A DNA stretch of 64,000 bases, taken from the NCBI GenBank assembly GCA_017848965.1, contig JAFIHA010000065.1, positions 1 through 64,000 of the forward strand, given 5' to 3'. A model generated the notes under the pieces. The model made no database searches. It was given only the letters and a program-made list of their open reading frames with translations, and was not told the origin of the DNA. Shown here in pieces: positions 23,917-32,004 of the stretch; position 1 is the first letter of the stretch, and each line of letters begins with the position of its first letter. This DNA is from Dechloromonas aromatica (nom. nud.) (GTDB lineage Bacteria; Pseudomonadota; Gammaproteobacteria; Burkholderiales; Rhodocyclaceae). The translations under genes and the position numbers were made by a program.

Positions 23917-24813
23917 TCAGCGCGCCAGCTTGCGGCGGATCGTCGGCAGGACGGCGAGCGCCGCCTTTTCGCCCTCGATCATCGCCTCGTGGCGGGCGTT
24001 GAAATCCCAGGACTTGACGTAGGGCAGGCGCGGGCGGATCACCGCGTCGGCCTCGGCGAGCTCGGTCTTGCCGATGACGCTGCCCATGATCGTCGTCGTC
24101 TGCCAGAGGATGGCGCTCATGCTGTCGACCGGCTGGCCCTCGGCAACCGCCGAGATGTCGACGGCGATGACGAAATCGGCGCCCATCTCGCGCGCGGCGC
24201 GCACCGGCACCGGGCTGGTCAGCCCGCCGTCGACGTACTGGTGGCCGTTGATCGTCACCGGCTGGAAGACGCCGGGGACGGCCGCCGAGGCGCGCACCGC
24301 CATGCCGCTGTCGCCGGTCCGGAAGACGACGCGCTCGCCGCTGTTGAGGTCGGTGGCGACGGTGCCGAAGGGCAGCTTGAGCTTTTCCAGCGGACGCCGC
24401 TTCAGGTTCTGGTTGACGAAGGATTGCAGCGCCTCGCCCTTGAGCAGGCCGGGGCCGCGCAGCGTCCAGTCGGCGAACAGCGTCTCGTCGAGCTGGATCG
24501 CCAGCTTCTGCATGGCGAAGGCATCGTAGCCGCCGGCGTACATCGCGCCGACGACGGCGCCGGCACTGGTGCCGACGACGAGATCGGGGACGATGCCCTG
24601 GGATTCCAGCATCTTGATCACGCCGATATGCGCGAAGCCGCGCGCCGCACCGCCGCCGAGAGCGAGGCCGATCTTCGGCTTGTGGGCGGTCGGCGGGGGC
24701 GTCGGCGGCGCCGGCGGTGGTGCCGGCTGGGTGGTGACGCAAGCGGCGAGCAGGAGGGCGCCGGCAAGTAGCAGGGCGTGGCGGAAGGGGAGCTTGGGCG
24801 TAGCGGAGTTCAT
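23917..24813 (-). CDS. Patatin-like phospholipase, lipoprotein (RssA-like)
   Basis: A 298-residue lipid-anchored acyl hydrolase. A signal peptide with lipobox (LLLAACVTT) is followed by a Pro-rich linker (about 27-44) and the catalytic domain: GLALGGGAARGFAHIGVI (oxyanion hole), VGTSAGAVVGAMYAGG (nucleophile serine) and YVDGGLTSPVPVRAA (catalytic Asp). FGTVATDLNSGE matches the RssA/YchK subgroup. The start at 24813 places the signal peptide correctly. It is first in a unit with the lipoyl-like gene and a second, cytoplasmic-type patatin. The likely site of action is the periplasmic face of a membrane. Confidence 0.88.
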   Translation of the reverse strand: MNSATPKLPFRHALLLAGALLLAACVTTQPAPPPAPPTPPPTAHKPKIGLALGGGAARGFAHIGVIKMLESQGIVPDLVVGTSAGAVVGAMYAGGYDAFAMQKLAIQLDETLFADWTLRGPGLLKGEALQSFVNQNLKRRPLEKLKLPFGTVATDLNSGERVVFRTGDSGMAVRASAAVPGVFQPVTINGHQYVDGGLTSPVPVRAAREMGADFVIAVDISAVAEGQPVDSMSAILWQTTTIMGSVIGKTELAEADAVIRPRLPYVKSWDFNARHEAMIEGEKAALAVLPTIRRKLAR

Positions 24814-25092
24814 CAACGATGTGTCGTCAGCAAGTGGCGTCGCGCGCCAGGGGGGAGATGGCGCGGGATGATAGTCCGTCACGAAGCCGCGCGCTGTGCC
24901 ATTCGGTAACGACGCCCTTCCGGCCCCGCCTGGCGGCGCGAAAGTTTTCATTGACTGATGATTCCGTTGTTCTATGTTTAAAACCATGTCATGACATTGC
25001 CGGGCGCCATGAGCATGGTCTGCCGCTTCCCGGAAAAGGATACCAGGCGGGGGCAGGCACGGAAAAACCGGAACACAACGGAGGAAACGATC

Positions 25093-26277
25093 ATGTCATT
25101 TTCCCTCAGTGCGCAGGATGCGCATGAATTTGCCATCACCGAACTCAACCTGCTCAACGCGGCCCGGGCGCTGCCCGATGTCGATCTGGAAAAGAGCGAA
25201 CTGATGCCGGGAACGCCGATTTTCGACCTCAACGGCGAAATCCTGTTTTACCGGGTGCCGCTGGAACAGGCGGACGGTCAGCGCGGCTACGTCGATATCG
25301 CGGCGCAGAGCCTGTTCGGCGAATCGATCCTGGCGCTGGCGCCGACCGCCGACTGGAACGCCAGCACCTGGCTGGCACAGGCCAAGTCGGTTTTTGCCCG
25401 CCGCGCCCGCGCCGCCCGCATTGCCGATTACGACGAACTGCGTTTCGTCGCCTACAGCTATCCCAAGATCGCCGTTCAGTTCCTGCTCGATGGCAAGGAG
25501 GTGGCGCTGCTGGAACTGGCTACCTGGGCGGCGATCCCGACGGCGGAAAAGCGGCGCAAGGGCGGCGAGCCCGGGCAGTTCGAGCGCTGGTCGCTGATCG
25601 CCGAACTGCCGGGGAAGAGCAAGGCCGACGCCGGCAAACGCTTCGAACTGCGGGCCGCCGGCTTGCGCAAGGCGCTGGGTCAGCGGGTGGGTGCAGGCGA
25701 TCTCTTCATCTCGCGCGATTTCCTGCCGGCGACGATCGCCATCAGCCGCCTGCACGACAGCCAGCAGTTGCGCTATTCCAACCGTGCCGGCGATCATGCG
25801 CCGTGCTTCGAGTTGCGCGGCCAGGAAACCAGCGTCTGGTGCGTCGGCGCCAGCGTGCAGATGCTGCTCGATTTCTATCGTTACAACTATGAGCAGACGC
25901 GACTCGCCGAGGAACTCGGCCTGGGCACGCTGGCCGATCCCAACGGCCTGCCTTACGGCGACGAGAACAAGGTACCCCAGACTCTGGAAAAGCTGACCTC
26001 GTCGGCGCTGAGCGCGGCGATGGTGGCAACGCCGACCTTTTCGCTGCACGTCAATGAAATCCGTGCCAACCGGCCGCTGATCAGCTTCATTCCGGGCCAT
26101 TCGCGCGCCGTCGCCGGTTACACCCGCAGTCTCTTCGCGCTGGCCGGCAGTCCCGGGTTTTCCGGCCTGCTGGTATATGATCCCTGGCCGCCCAATGCCG
26201 GCGTGATCACGCGCTGGGAGAACTTCAACACGCAGACCTATCGCTATGCCTTCACCGCGCACGTCAATACCGTCTGA
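25093..26277 (+). CDS. C39-like papain-fold cysteine peptidase
   Basis: A 394-residue protein with a C-terminal papain-like domain (about 230-394). The active-site helix is QETSVWCVGASVQMLLDFY (oxyanion Gln244, nucleophile Cys250), followed by the histidine in SFIPGHSRAVAGY (His336) and the third residue in LVYDPWPP (Asp363), a complete C39-like triad. The first 200 residues are unrecognised and look like a propeptide or binding domain. No signal peptide is evident. The ATG at 25093 follows GGAGG by eight bases. The downstream hypothetical gene overlaps its last 32 bases. It could be a processing peptidase, a secreted effector or a self-cleaving toxin; context does not decide. Confidence 0.75.
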   Translation: MSFSLSAQDAHEFAITELNLLNAARALPDVDLEKSELMPGTPIFDLNGEILFYRVPLEQADGQRGYVDIAAQSLFGESILALAPTADWNASTWLAQAKSVFARRARAARIADYDELRFVAYSYPKIAVQFLLDGKEVALLELATWAAIPTAEKRRKGGEPGQFERWSLIAELPGKSKADAGKRFELRAAGLRKALGQRVGAGDLFISRDFLPATIAISRLHDSQQLRYSNRAGDHAPCFELRGQETSVWCVGASVQMLLDFYRYNYEQTRLAEELGLGTLADPNGLPYGDENKVPQTLEKLTSSALSAAMVATPTFSLHVNEIRANRPLISFIPGHSRAVAGYTRSLFALAGSPGFSGLLVYDPWPPNAGVITRWENFNTQTYRYAFTAHVNTV

Positions 26278-26761
26278 AATCACGGCGGTTGACATCAAGG
26301 CAGTGACGAAGCGCTTCGCGGCCCTCCATGCCGCGGGCGCTTTCGTCCTGCCCGGCTGTCCGGAAGTGCCACCCGGCGACTTGCTGCCGGTACTCGATGC
26401 GCAGGGTGGCTTGCATGCCTGGCTGGCGCCCTTCGTCGACGCCGGACGCCTGCCGGCCTACGCCCTGCTGACGCCGCAACTGGTCCTGCAGCGATTCTCG
26501 CTGTTCGCTGGCGGTCGGCTCGATGCAGCGCCGGCTGCCGCAGACTGGCTCGACCCGGCGAGCATCGCCGCCCGGGCTGAAGCTGCGGCGGGTAGGGGTG
26601 CTCGGGCGGAAATGCCAGTGCTTTCCTTCGATGGCGTCCCTGATCGTCTGGCCTGGCGGGTGGCGTTAGTCTTCCCGGATGGCCAGCGGCAGACCTGGTT
26701 CGTCGCGGGCAGCGCGGCGTGGCCGGCGTCCGACGCCGGTGAGATTGAATATCGGGGGTAG
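26246..26761 (+). CDS. Hypothetical protein overlapping the C39-like peptidase gene
   Basis: A 171-residue Ala/Pro/Leu-rich protein I do not recognise. It overlaps the peptidase gene by 32 bases in another frame, so translation is probably coupled. An ATG at 26246 is used; a later start is possible because the first residues (MPSPRTSIPSEIT) overlap. Visible segments include VDIKAVTKRFAALHAAGAF, PVLDAQGGLHAWLAPFVDAG and LAWRVALVFPDGQRQTWFVA. It has no cysteines likely to bind metal and no signal peptide. Tight coupling to a peptidase suggests a partner, chaperone or inhibitor, but this is inference. Confidence 0.6.
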   Translation: MPSPRTSIPSEITAVDIKAVTKRFAALHAAGAFVLPGCPEVPPGDLLPVLDAQGGLHAWLAPFVDAGRLPAYALLTPQLVLQRFSLFAGGRLDAAPAAADWLDPASIAARAEAAAGRGARAEMPVLSFDGVPDRLAWRVALVFPDGQRQTWFVAGSAAWPASDAGEIEYRG

Positions 26762-26794
26762 TTGAAAGGAGGGCAAGGCTGGCGTTGCCCTGCC

Positions 26795-28744
26795 TCAGAC
26801 GTCGGTTTCCACCAGCCCGCCGTCCTTCTCCATCCACTGCCGGCGGCCCGACGCTTCGCCCTTGCCCATCAGCAGCGTGAAGGTCTGGTGCATGCGGCGG
26901 ATCGTCTCGCGCTCGGCCTGGAACGGCACCAGGCGGCGGGTGTCCGGGCAGAGCGTGGTTTCCCAGAGCTGGTCCGGGTTCATCTCGCCCAGGCCCTTGA
27001 AGCGCGAGACGGTGATCTTGTTTTCATTGACGCCTTCGTCGCGCAGCTTGCGCAGGGTCTGTTCCTTCTCCGCCTCGTCGAGGCAATAGACCTTGCGCGT
27101 GTGGCCCTTGGCTTCGACATCGACGCGGAACAGCGGCGGCTGGGCGACGTGGATGTGGCCTTTCTCGACCAGCGCCGGGAAGTGCTTGAGGAAGAGGGTG
27201 AACAGCAGCACCTGGATGTGCGAGCCGTCCACGTCGGCGTCGGACATGACGATGATGCGGCCGTAGCGCAGCCCGGAAACATCGACCGTGTCGAGTTGGT
27301 CGAGGCCGTGCGGGTCGACGCCGACCGCCACGGAGATGTCGTGCACTTCGTTATTCTTGAACAACTGGTCGCGGTCGACTTCCCAGGTGTTGAGCACCTT
27401 GCCACGCAAGGGCAGCACTGCCTGGGTTTCCTTGTCGCGGCCCTGCTTGGCCGAGCCGCCGGCGGAATCGCCCTCGACCAGGAAAATCTCGTTGCGCGAA
27501 ACGTCGTCGGATTCGCAGTCGGTCAGCTTGCCGGGCAGGGTGGCGATGCCGGAGGACTTCTTCTTCTCGACCTTCTGCGTCGATTTCAGGCGGTTCTGCG
27601 CCGCCTTGACCGCCAGCTCGGCGATCTTCTTGCCGTGCTCGGCGTGGCTGTTCAGCCACAGTTCGAACGGGTCGCGCACCATCTGGGCGACCAGCTTGTA
27701 GGCGTCGCGCGACGTCAGTTTTTCCTTGGTCTGGCCCTGGAACTGCGGGTCGAGCACCTTGGCCGAGAGCAGGAAGGTCATGCGCCCGCAAACGTCTTCC
27801 TGCGCCAGCTTGACCTTGGCCGGCAGGATCGCGTGGTGCTCGGCGAAAGCCTTGACCGCGTCGAAGACGCCGGCTTTCAGCCCGGCCTCGTGGGTGCCGC
27901 CGTCGAGCGTCGGGATCAGGTTGACGTAGGATTCCGGCTTGCCGCCGCCTTCCTCGAACCAGGCCAGCGCCCAGGTCGCGCCTTCGCCAACGGCGAAACC
28001 GTTTTCCACTTCAACGTACTTCTCGCCGACGAAGATCGGCGCCACCGGCGTGCCGGCCATCATCTCGGCCAGGTAGTCGGCCATGCCGTTGCGGTAGCAC
28101 CAGGTTTTGGTTTCCTGGCCGTCGACCGCCAGCTCGACGCTGACATTGGGCATCAGCACCGCTTTCTAACGCAGCAGGTGTTCGAGCTGGCCGAGGTTGA
28201 CCTTGGGCGAATCGAAATATTTCGGGTCCGGCGCGATGCGTACCGTCGTGCCGGTGGTGCGCGGGCCGACCTCGCCGATCTTCGCCAGCGGTTCGACGAC
28301 GAAGCCGTCGGCAAAGACGATCTTGTGCACACCACCGCCGCGCTTGATCTCGACTTCCAGCCGCGTCGATAGCGCGTTGGTCACCGACACGCCGACGCCG
28401 TGCAGGCCACCGGAAAAACGGTAGGCGTTGCCGGCTTCCTTCTTGTTGAACTTGCCGCCCGCGTGCAGCTTGCAGAACACCAGCTCGACCGCTGGCCGGC
28501 CTTCTTCCGGGTGAGTCTCGACCGGGATGCCGCGCCCGTTGTCGGAAACTTCGATCACCCCGTCGGCGCCGACACGCACCGCGATCTTCTTGGCGTAGCC
28601 GGCCAGCGCCTCGTCAGCGGCGTTGTCGATGACTTCCTGGACGATGTGCGTCGGGCAGGTCGTCCGGGTATACATCCCGGGGCGTTCCTTGACGGGTTCG
28701 AGATCCTTGAGAACGCGGATCGAGGCGGCGGAGTAATCGGTCAT
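26795..28744 (-). pseudogene. parE: DNA topoisomerase IV subunit B, interrupted by an in-frame TAG
   Basis: The whole frame encodes a 649-codon ParE (E. coli 630), but codon 193 is TAG (28166-28168). The upstream part (192 residues) has the GHKL ATPase motifs VIDNAADEA, SDNGRGIPVE and GGLHGVGVSVTNALS and ends GQLEHLLR. The same frame resumes KAVLMPNVSVELAV and contains QTK (QGQTKEKLTS), TOPRIM residues (EGDSAGGSA, SDADVDGSH) and the ParE tail. GTG (28159) and ATG (28153) lie three to five codons after the stop, so reinitiation could yield a second piece of about 452-454 residues. ParE is normally essential, so sequencing error, suppression, a split enzyme or another copy must be considered. 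Confidence 0.9.
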
Positions 28745-28856
28745 CGGTGATTTTCGGGCGGGAAACGGAGTCGACCGCAGAAGACTGGAAACCGCCGGAT
28801 TCTAACGTCAGGCGCCCGGCGTGGCGAGTGAAGCCAGGCCGCAACGCGAAATCGCT

Positions 28857-30587
28857 TCACGTCTGCCCGGCTTCCTGCTCGGGTGTGGCTTCGATTTGAT
28901 GGCGCAATGTTGCAACGGCTGCGGATCCTTCGTTATAGCCCAGCAGCGCCCAGGCGGCGTCCGCCTGCGCCAGTATCTGTAAGGCTTCGTCTTTAGCGCC
29001 AACCGCCGCCAGTACCTGCGCTAGCAGATTGCCGATGCTGCCGATGCCGTCCGGGCGTTGCAAACGGACGACGATGGCGAAGGCCTCGCGCAAGTGTTCG
29101 AGAAGCTTCTCGATATTGTCGGCGCGCAAGCCTTCGCGATCGAGGATGATGCTTGCCAGGGAATAATGCGCATGCGCCTGCATGTCGATATCGCCCAGCC
29201 GAATAGCCACCGACAAACATTCCTCATGCAGCTTTTGCGCTTCGTCGAGTTGTCCGCGCGCCTGATGAATGTCGGCAATTTTCCCGAGGGTTATCGCCTG
29301 CTCGCGTAGCTCGCCGAGTTTCTCGAATACCGGCATTTCTTCGTCGAGGCGGATGCGCAGGGCTTCGTCGAGTTGTCCGCGCGCCTGATGAATGTCGGCA
29401 ATTTTCCCGAAGGTCACCGCTCGCGAGCGCACGTCGCCGAGTTTCTCGAAAACTGGCAGTTGTTCGTCGATACGGATGCGCAGGGCTTCGTCGAGTTGTC
29501 CGCGCGCCTGATGAATGTCGGCAATTTTCCCGAGGCCTACCGCCCGCTCGCGCAGGTCGCCGAATTTCTCGTAGACGGGCATTTCTTCGTCGATGTGGAT
29601 GCGCAGGGCTTCATCGAATTGTCCGCGCGCCTGATGAATGTCTGCAATTTTCCCGAGGGCCACCGCCCGCGAGCGCACGTCGCCGAGTTTCTCGAACACT
29701 GGCAGTTGTTCGTCGATGCGGATGCGCAGGGCTTCGTCGAGTTCTCCGCGCGTCTGATGAATGTCGGCAATTTTCCCGAGGGTCACCGCCCGCGAGCGCA
29801 CGTCGCCAAGTTTCTCGAACACTGGCAGTTGTTCGTCGATGCGGATGCGCAAGGCTTCGTCGAGTTGTCCGAAACGAACTAACAGTTCCGCCAGTTCGTC
29901 TTGCAAAGGCAGGCGCAAATCGTCGGCGGGATTCTGCAGTAGCCAGGCGCGAATTTGAGCGATGCGGCGCGTGCCTTCGAGGAGGGAACGGTTGTCGATA
30001 GGACCGGCGAATTGCGCTTTCTCGGGTAAGGAGAGTGGGGTGGTTTGGGTGAAGTCGTAAACGCCGCTGCGCCAGGACCACAGGTCGGGTGCCTGTTCCG
30101 CGCACAGGCGGATGCTTTCCGGCGCCAACCAACAAAGCAGGCGGACGCGACAGTTTTCGGCCAGGGTGTCGCGGCGGATATTGAGTGCTTGCCAGCGCTC
30201 CTTGGTTAGCCAGTGGTCATAACCGCAGAGATGGACAATCGCGTATTGCTGCGCCAGGTCGAGCAGGCGATTTTCCAGCTCGGGCAGATCGAAGGACGCG
30301 TCTTCCGCGCCGAGATCGAGGCGGATGGCGGACAGGCCTGCGGTGGCGGCAGCCTGGTCGAGGGTGGCAATGAGTTGGTCGCGCAGAAGTTCGTTGCGGA
30401 TTTCAGCCAGGATGAACTGGAAGCTGGCGCCATGCAGCAGCGTCTTCAGCAGGCGCTGATAGTTTTCGTTGTTCTCCGGCGACAGTGCCGTACCCAGCAG
30501 GCAGCGTTGCAGGTTGCCGGAAAACCCCGAGTTGTCGGCCAGGGAAAGCGGTAATCGGTCAGCTTCGGCGAGCGGCGTCTTGGGCAC
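28857..30587 (-). CDS. TPR-repeat protein coupled to a P-loop NTPase
   Basis: A 576-residue protein. The N-terminal 180 residues form an unnamed alpha/beta domain (ASFQFILAEIRNELLRDQLI, LLDLAQQYAIVHLCGYDHWL, RVRLLCWLAPESIRLCAEQA) ending in APDLWSWRSGVYDF, a motif I associate with TPR proteins of NTPase-linked loci. Residues about 240-450 hold five near-identical 41-residue TPR units (GKIADIHQARGQLDEALRIR...), with two degenerate TPRs after. The start is a GTG at 30587 with GGAAGG eight bases upstream, inside the NTPase gene (29-base overlap). The pair looks translationally coupled. A peptide-sensing or scaffold role is inferred. Confidence 0.78.
   Translation of the reverse strand: MPKTPLAEADRLPLSLADNSGFSGNLQRCLLGTALSPENNENYQRLLKTLLHGASFQFILAEIRNELLRDQLIATLDQAAATAGLSAIRLDLGAEDASFDLPELENRLLDLAQQYAIVHLCGYDHWLTKERWQALNIRRDTLAENCRVRLLCWLAPESIRLCAEQAPDLWSWRSGVYDFTQTTPLSLPEKAQFAGPIDNRSLLEGTRRIAQIRAWLLQNPADDLRLPLQDELAELLVRFGQLDEALRIRIDEQLPVFEKLGDVRSRAVTLGKIADIHQTRGELDEALRIRIDEQLPVFEKLGDVRSRAVALGKIADIHQARGQFDEALRIHIDEEMPVYEKFGDLRERAVGLGKIADIHQARGQLDEALRIRIDEQLPVFEKLGDVRSRAVTFGKIADIHQARGQLDEALRIRLDEEMPVFEKLGELREQAITLGKIADIHQARGQLDEAQKLHEECLSVAIRLGDIDMQAHAHYSLASIILDREGLRADNIEKLLEHLREAFAIVVRLQRPDGIGSIGNLLAQVLAAVGAKDEALQILAQADAAWALLGYNEGSAAVATLRHQIEATPEQEAGQT
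29240..29870. repeat. Five tandem 123-bp repeats encoding TPR units
   Basis: The phrase CCTGATGAATGTCGGCAA recurs at 29261, 29384, 29507, 29630 and 29753 with minor changes, an exact 123-bp period (41 codons). The units are highly similar in DNA, not only in protein, which indicates recent duplication or ongoing gene conversion. Copy number could change in frame. Confidence 0.85.
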
Positions 30588-31872
30588 GGCGGTAGCCTTC
30601 CAGGGTACGCACGACGGGGTGGCTACGTTGCCAGCTACCGCCGTTGTATTCGAGCAGCGCCAGGTTGTAGAGCAGTTTCTTGCTGCGCTCGTCGTTACCG
30701 CCGTGCTGCTGATCGGCATCCTTGGCGACGAGCAGTGCATAGTCCTCGGGGTCGAGGAAGCGGCGATATTCGCCGGCCAGGGCATCAATGGCTTTGCCGG
30801 CAACGGCGCGGTCGATGCCTTCGTCGGCGAATTCGCAGCAGTATTTGAGCAGGCGCAAGAGTTCGCGCGGGTGGCCACCACAATGTTCGATCAGGGTGCG
30901 CAGCGTCTCGTCGTCGGCAAACAGCTTGCGGTCGGCGCGTCGCAAGAGCAGGTCGCGTAGGGCTCGGCGCCCGGTGTCGCACTCGCTGCCGTTGCGCTCG
31001 TTGATCTTGATCATCGGCAGGAAAAAATGATCGAGACGACCGCCGATATTGCTCTCGTAGGCCAGATGCAGCGGCGCGGTGTACAGGATCAGGGCGTCGA
31101 CCTGTAGCATTTGCGCGACATCGGTGTCGAACAATCGGCGCGAATCGTCGTCGCGTAACTTGTCGGTACCATCGAGCACGAACAGGACACGGTCGATGCC
31201 GCTTGCCGCTTTGAGGGACTGTTCGGAAAAGCGCAGGAAATTATTGAAAGCCTCAGCCAGTTGGCCATAGGAATTGCGGATGTCGTCGCGGATTTCGCTG
31301 CGGTAGGTCGCGCCAGTGCGGAAGGACGTGGTGACGGAGGCGAAGAGCTTGCATAGCAAAGGCACGGAAAGCTGTGCCTCCGTGCCGGTTTTGACTTCGG
31401 CGTTGAGGGCGTGCTCGCTCAGGCGGGTTTGTACCGTACTGCGGAACCAGTCGTGGAGCGGTTGCAACTGGGCGTCACCGATGACGATGCCCCTTTCCTG
31501 CAAATCGGCGAGCAGGGTGCGGGCCATGGCCATGAGCAGGTCGGGAAACTGGCAATTGCTGCGGTCCAGCTCGGCGTTGATGTTGACTTCCAGCGTGCAG
31601 AAGCGCCCGGTGTCGTTGAATTTCTTGGCGTAGTGCCGCAATTCCGTGGTTTTGCCGCTACCCAGGTGGCCGAAGAAAAGCAGGTGCTTTTGCGTGGGGG
31701 CAATGACCTGATCTTTCCACAGGCCGAACTTGCGCGACAGATGCTTGAAAAGATCGTGACTGTTGCGCGCATCCAGTGTGTCGACGTAACGCGGATCGTC
31801 GGCAGGCAGTCCTTCCTCGAATTCGAGGTGGCTGAGTACCTCGGGAAGTGTGGCGGGTGCGACGTAGGTCAT
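30559..31872 (-). CDS. P-loop (STAND-like) NTPase
   Basis: A 437-residue AAA+/STAND-type NTPase. The Walker A motif is FFGHLGSGKTTELRH (K74, T75), Walker B is RVLFVLDGTDKL (D234, D237), and a winged-helix-like region follows (CGGHPRELLRLLKYCCEFA, the GxP-type motif of STAND ATPases). The C-terminus has HPVVRTLEGYRRAQDA. The N-terminal 60 residues (YVDTLDARNSHDLFKHLSRK) resemble the NTPase partners of conflict-type loci. The downstream TPR gene starts inside this gene, so the products probably form one complex. Sensor-plus-TPR pairs often work in phage defence or regulated signalling; no effector domain such as a nuclease, TIR or protease is visible. Confidence 0.8.
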   Translation of the reverse strand: MTYVAPATLPEVLSHLEFEEGLPADDPRYVDTLDARNSHDLFKHLSRKFGLWKDQVIAPTQKHLLFFGHLGSGKTTELRHYAKKFNDTGRFCTLEVNINAELDRSNCQFPDLLMAMARTLLADLQERGIVIGDAQLQPLHDWFRSTVQTRLSEHALNAEVKTGTEAQLSVPLLCKLFASVTTSFRTGATYRSEIRDDIRNSYGQLAEAFNNFLRFSEQSLKAASGIDRVLFVLDGTDKLRDDDSRRLFDTDVAQMLQVDALILYTAPLHLAYESNIGGRLDHFFLPMIKINERNGSECDTGRRALRDLLLRRADRKLFADDETLRTLIEHCGGHPRELLRLLKYCCEFADEGIDRAVAGKAIDALAGEYRRFLDPEDYALLVAKDADQQHGGNDERSKKLLYNLALLEYNGGSWQRSHPVVRTLEGYRRAQDAARRS

Positions 31873-31966
31873 GTCTGGGCTGTCGTGTTGGAGCGTGGGA
31901 AGTCTAACGCGTCCTTGGCCTCGGGCAAAGCGATGGGGCGTGCCTTTTCTTGTCCCGGTCCGATTT

Positions 31967-31996
31967 CGCCAGCCTCCGGGTAGAGAGAGGCTGGCG
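31967..31996 (-). terminator. 10-bp hairpin between genes 32005-32844 and 30559-31872
   Basis: CGCCAGCCTC (31967-31976) and GAGGCTGGCG (31987-31996) form a perfect 10-bp stem with a ten-base loop directly after the stop of the upstream gene. No T-run follows on the minus strand, so it may slow or attenuate transcription into the NTPase gene rather than end it. Confidence 0.4.
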
Positions 31997-32004
31997 ATGT
32001 TCGC

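Noticed and set aside
29240..29870. CRISPR-like periodic repeats
   Set aside because: The 123-bp units are coding, contiguous and in frame with TPR structure, with no spacers.
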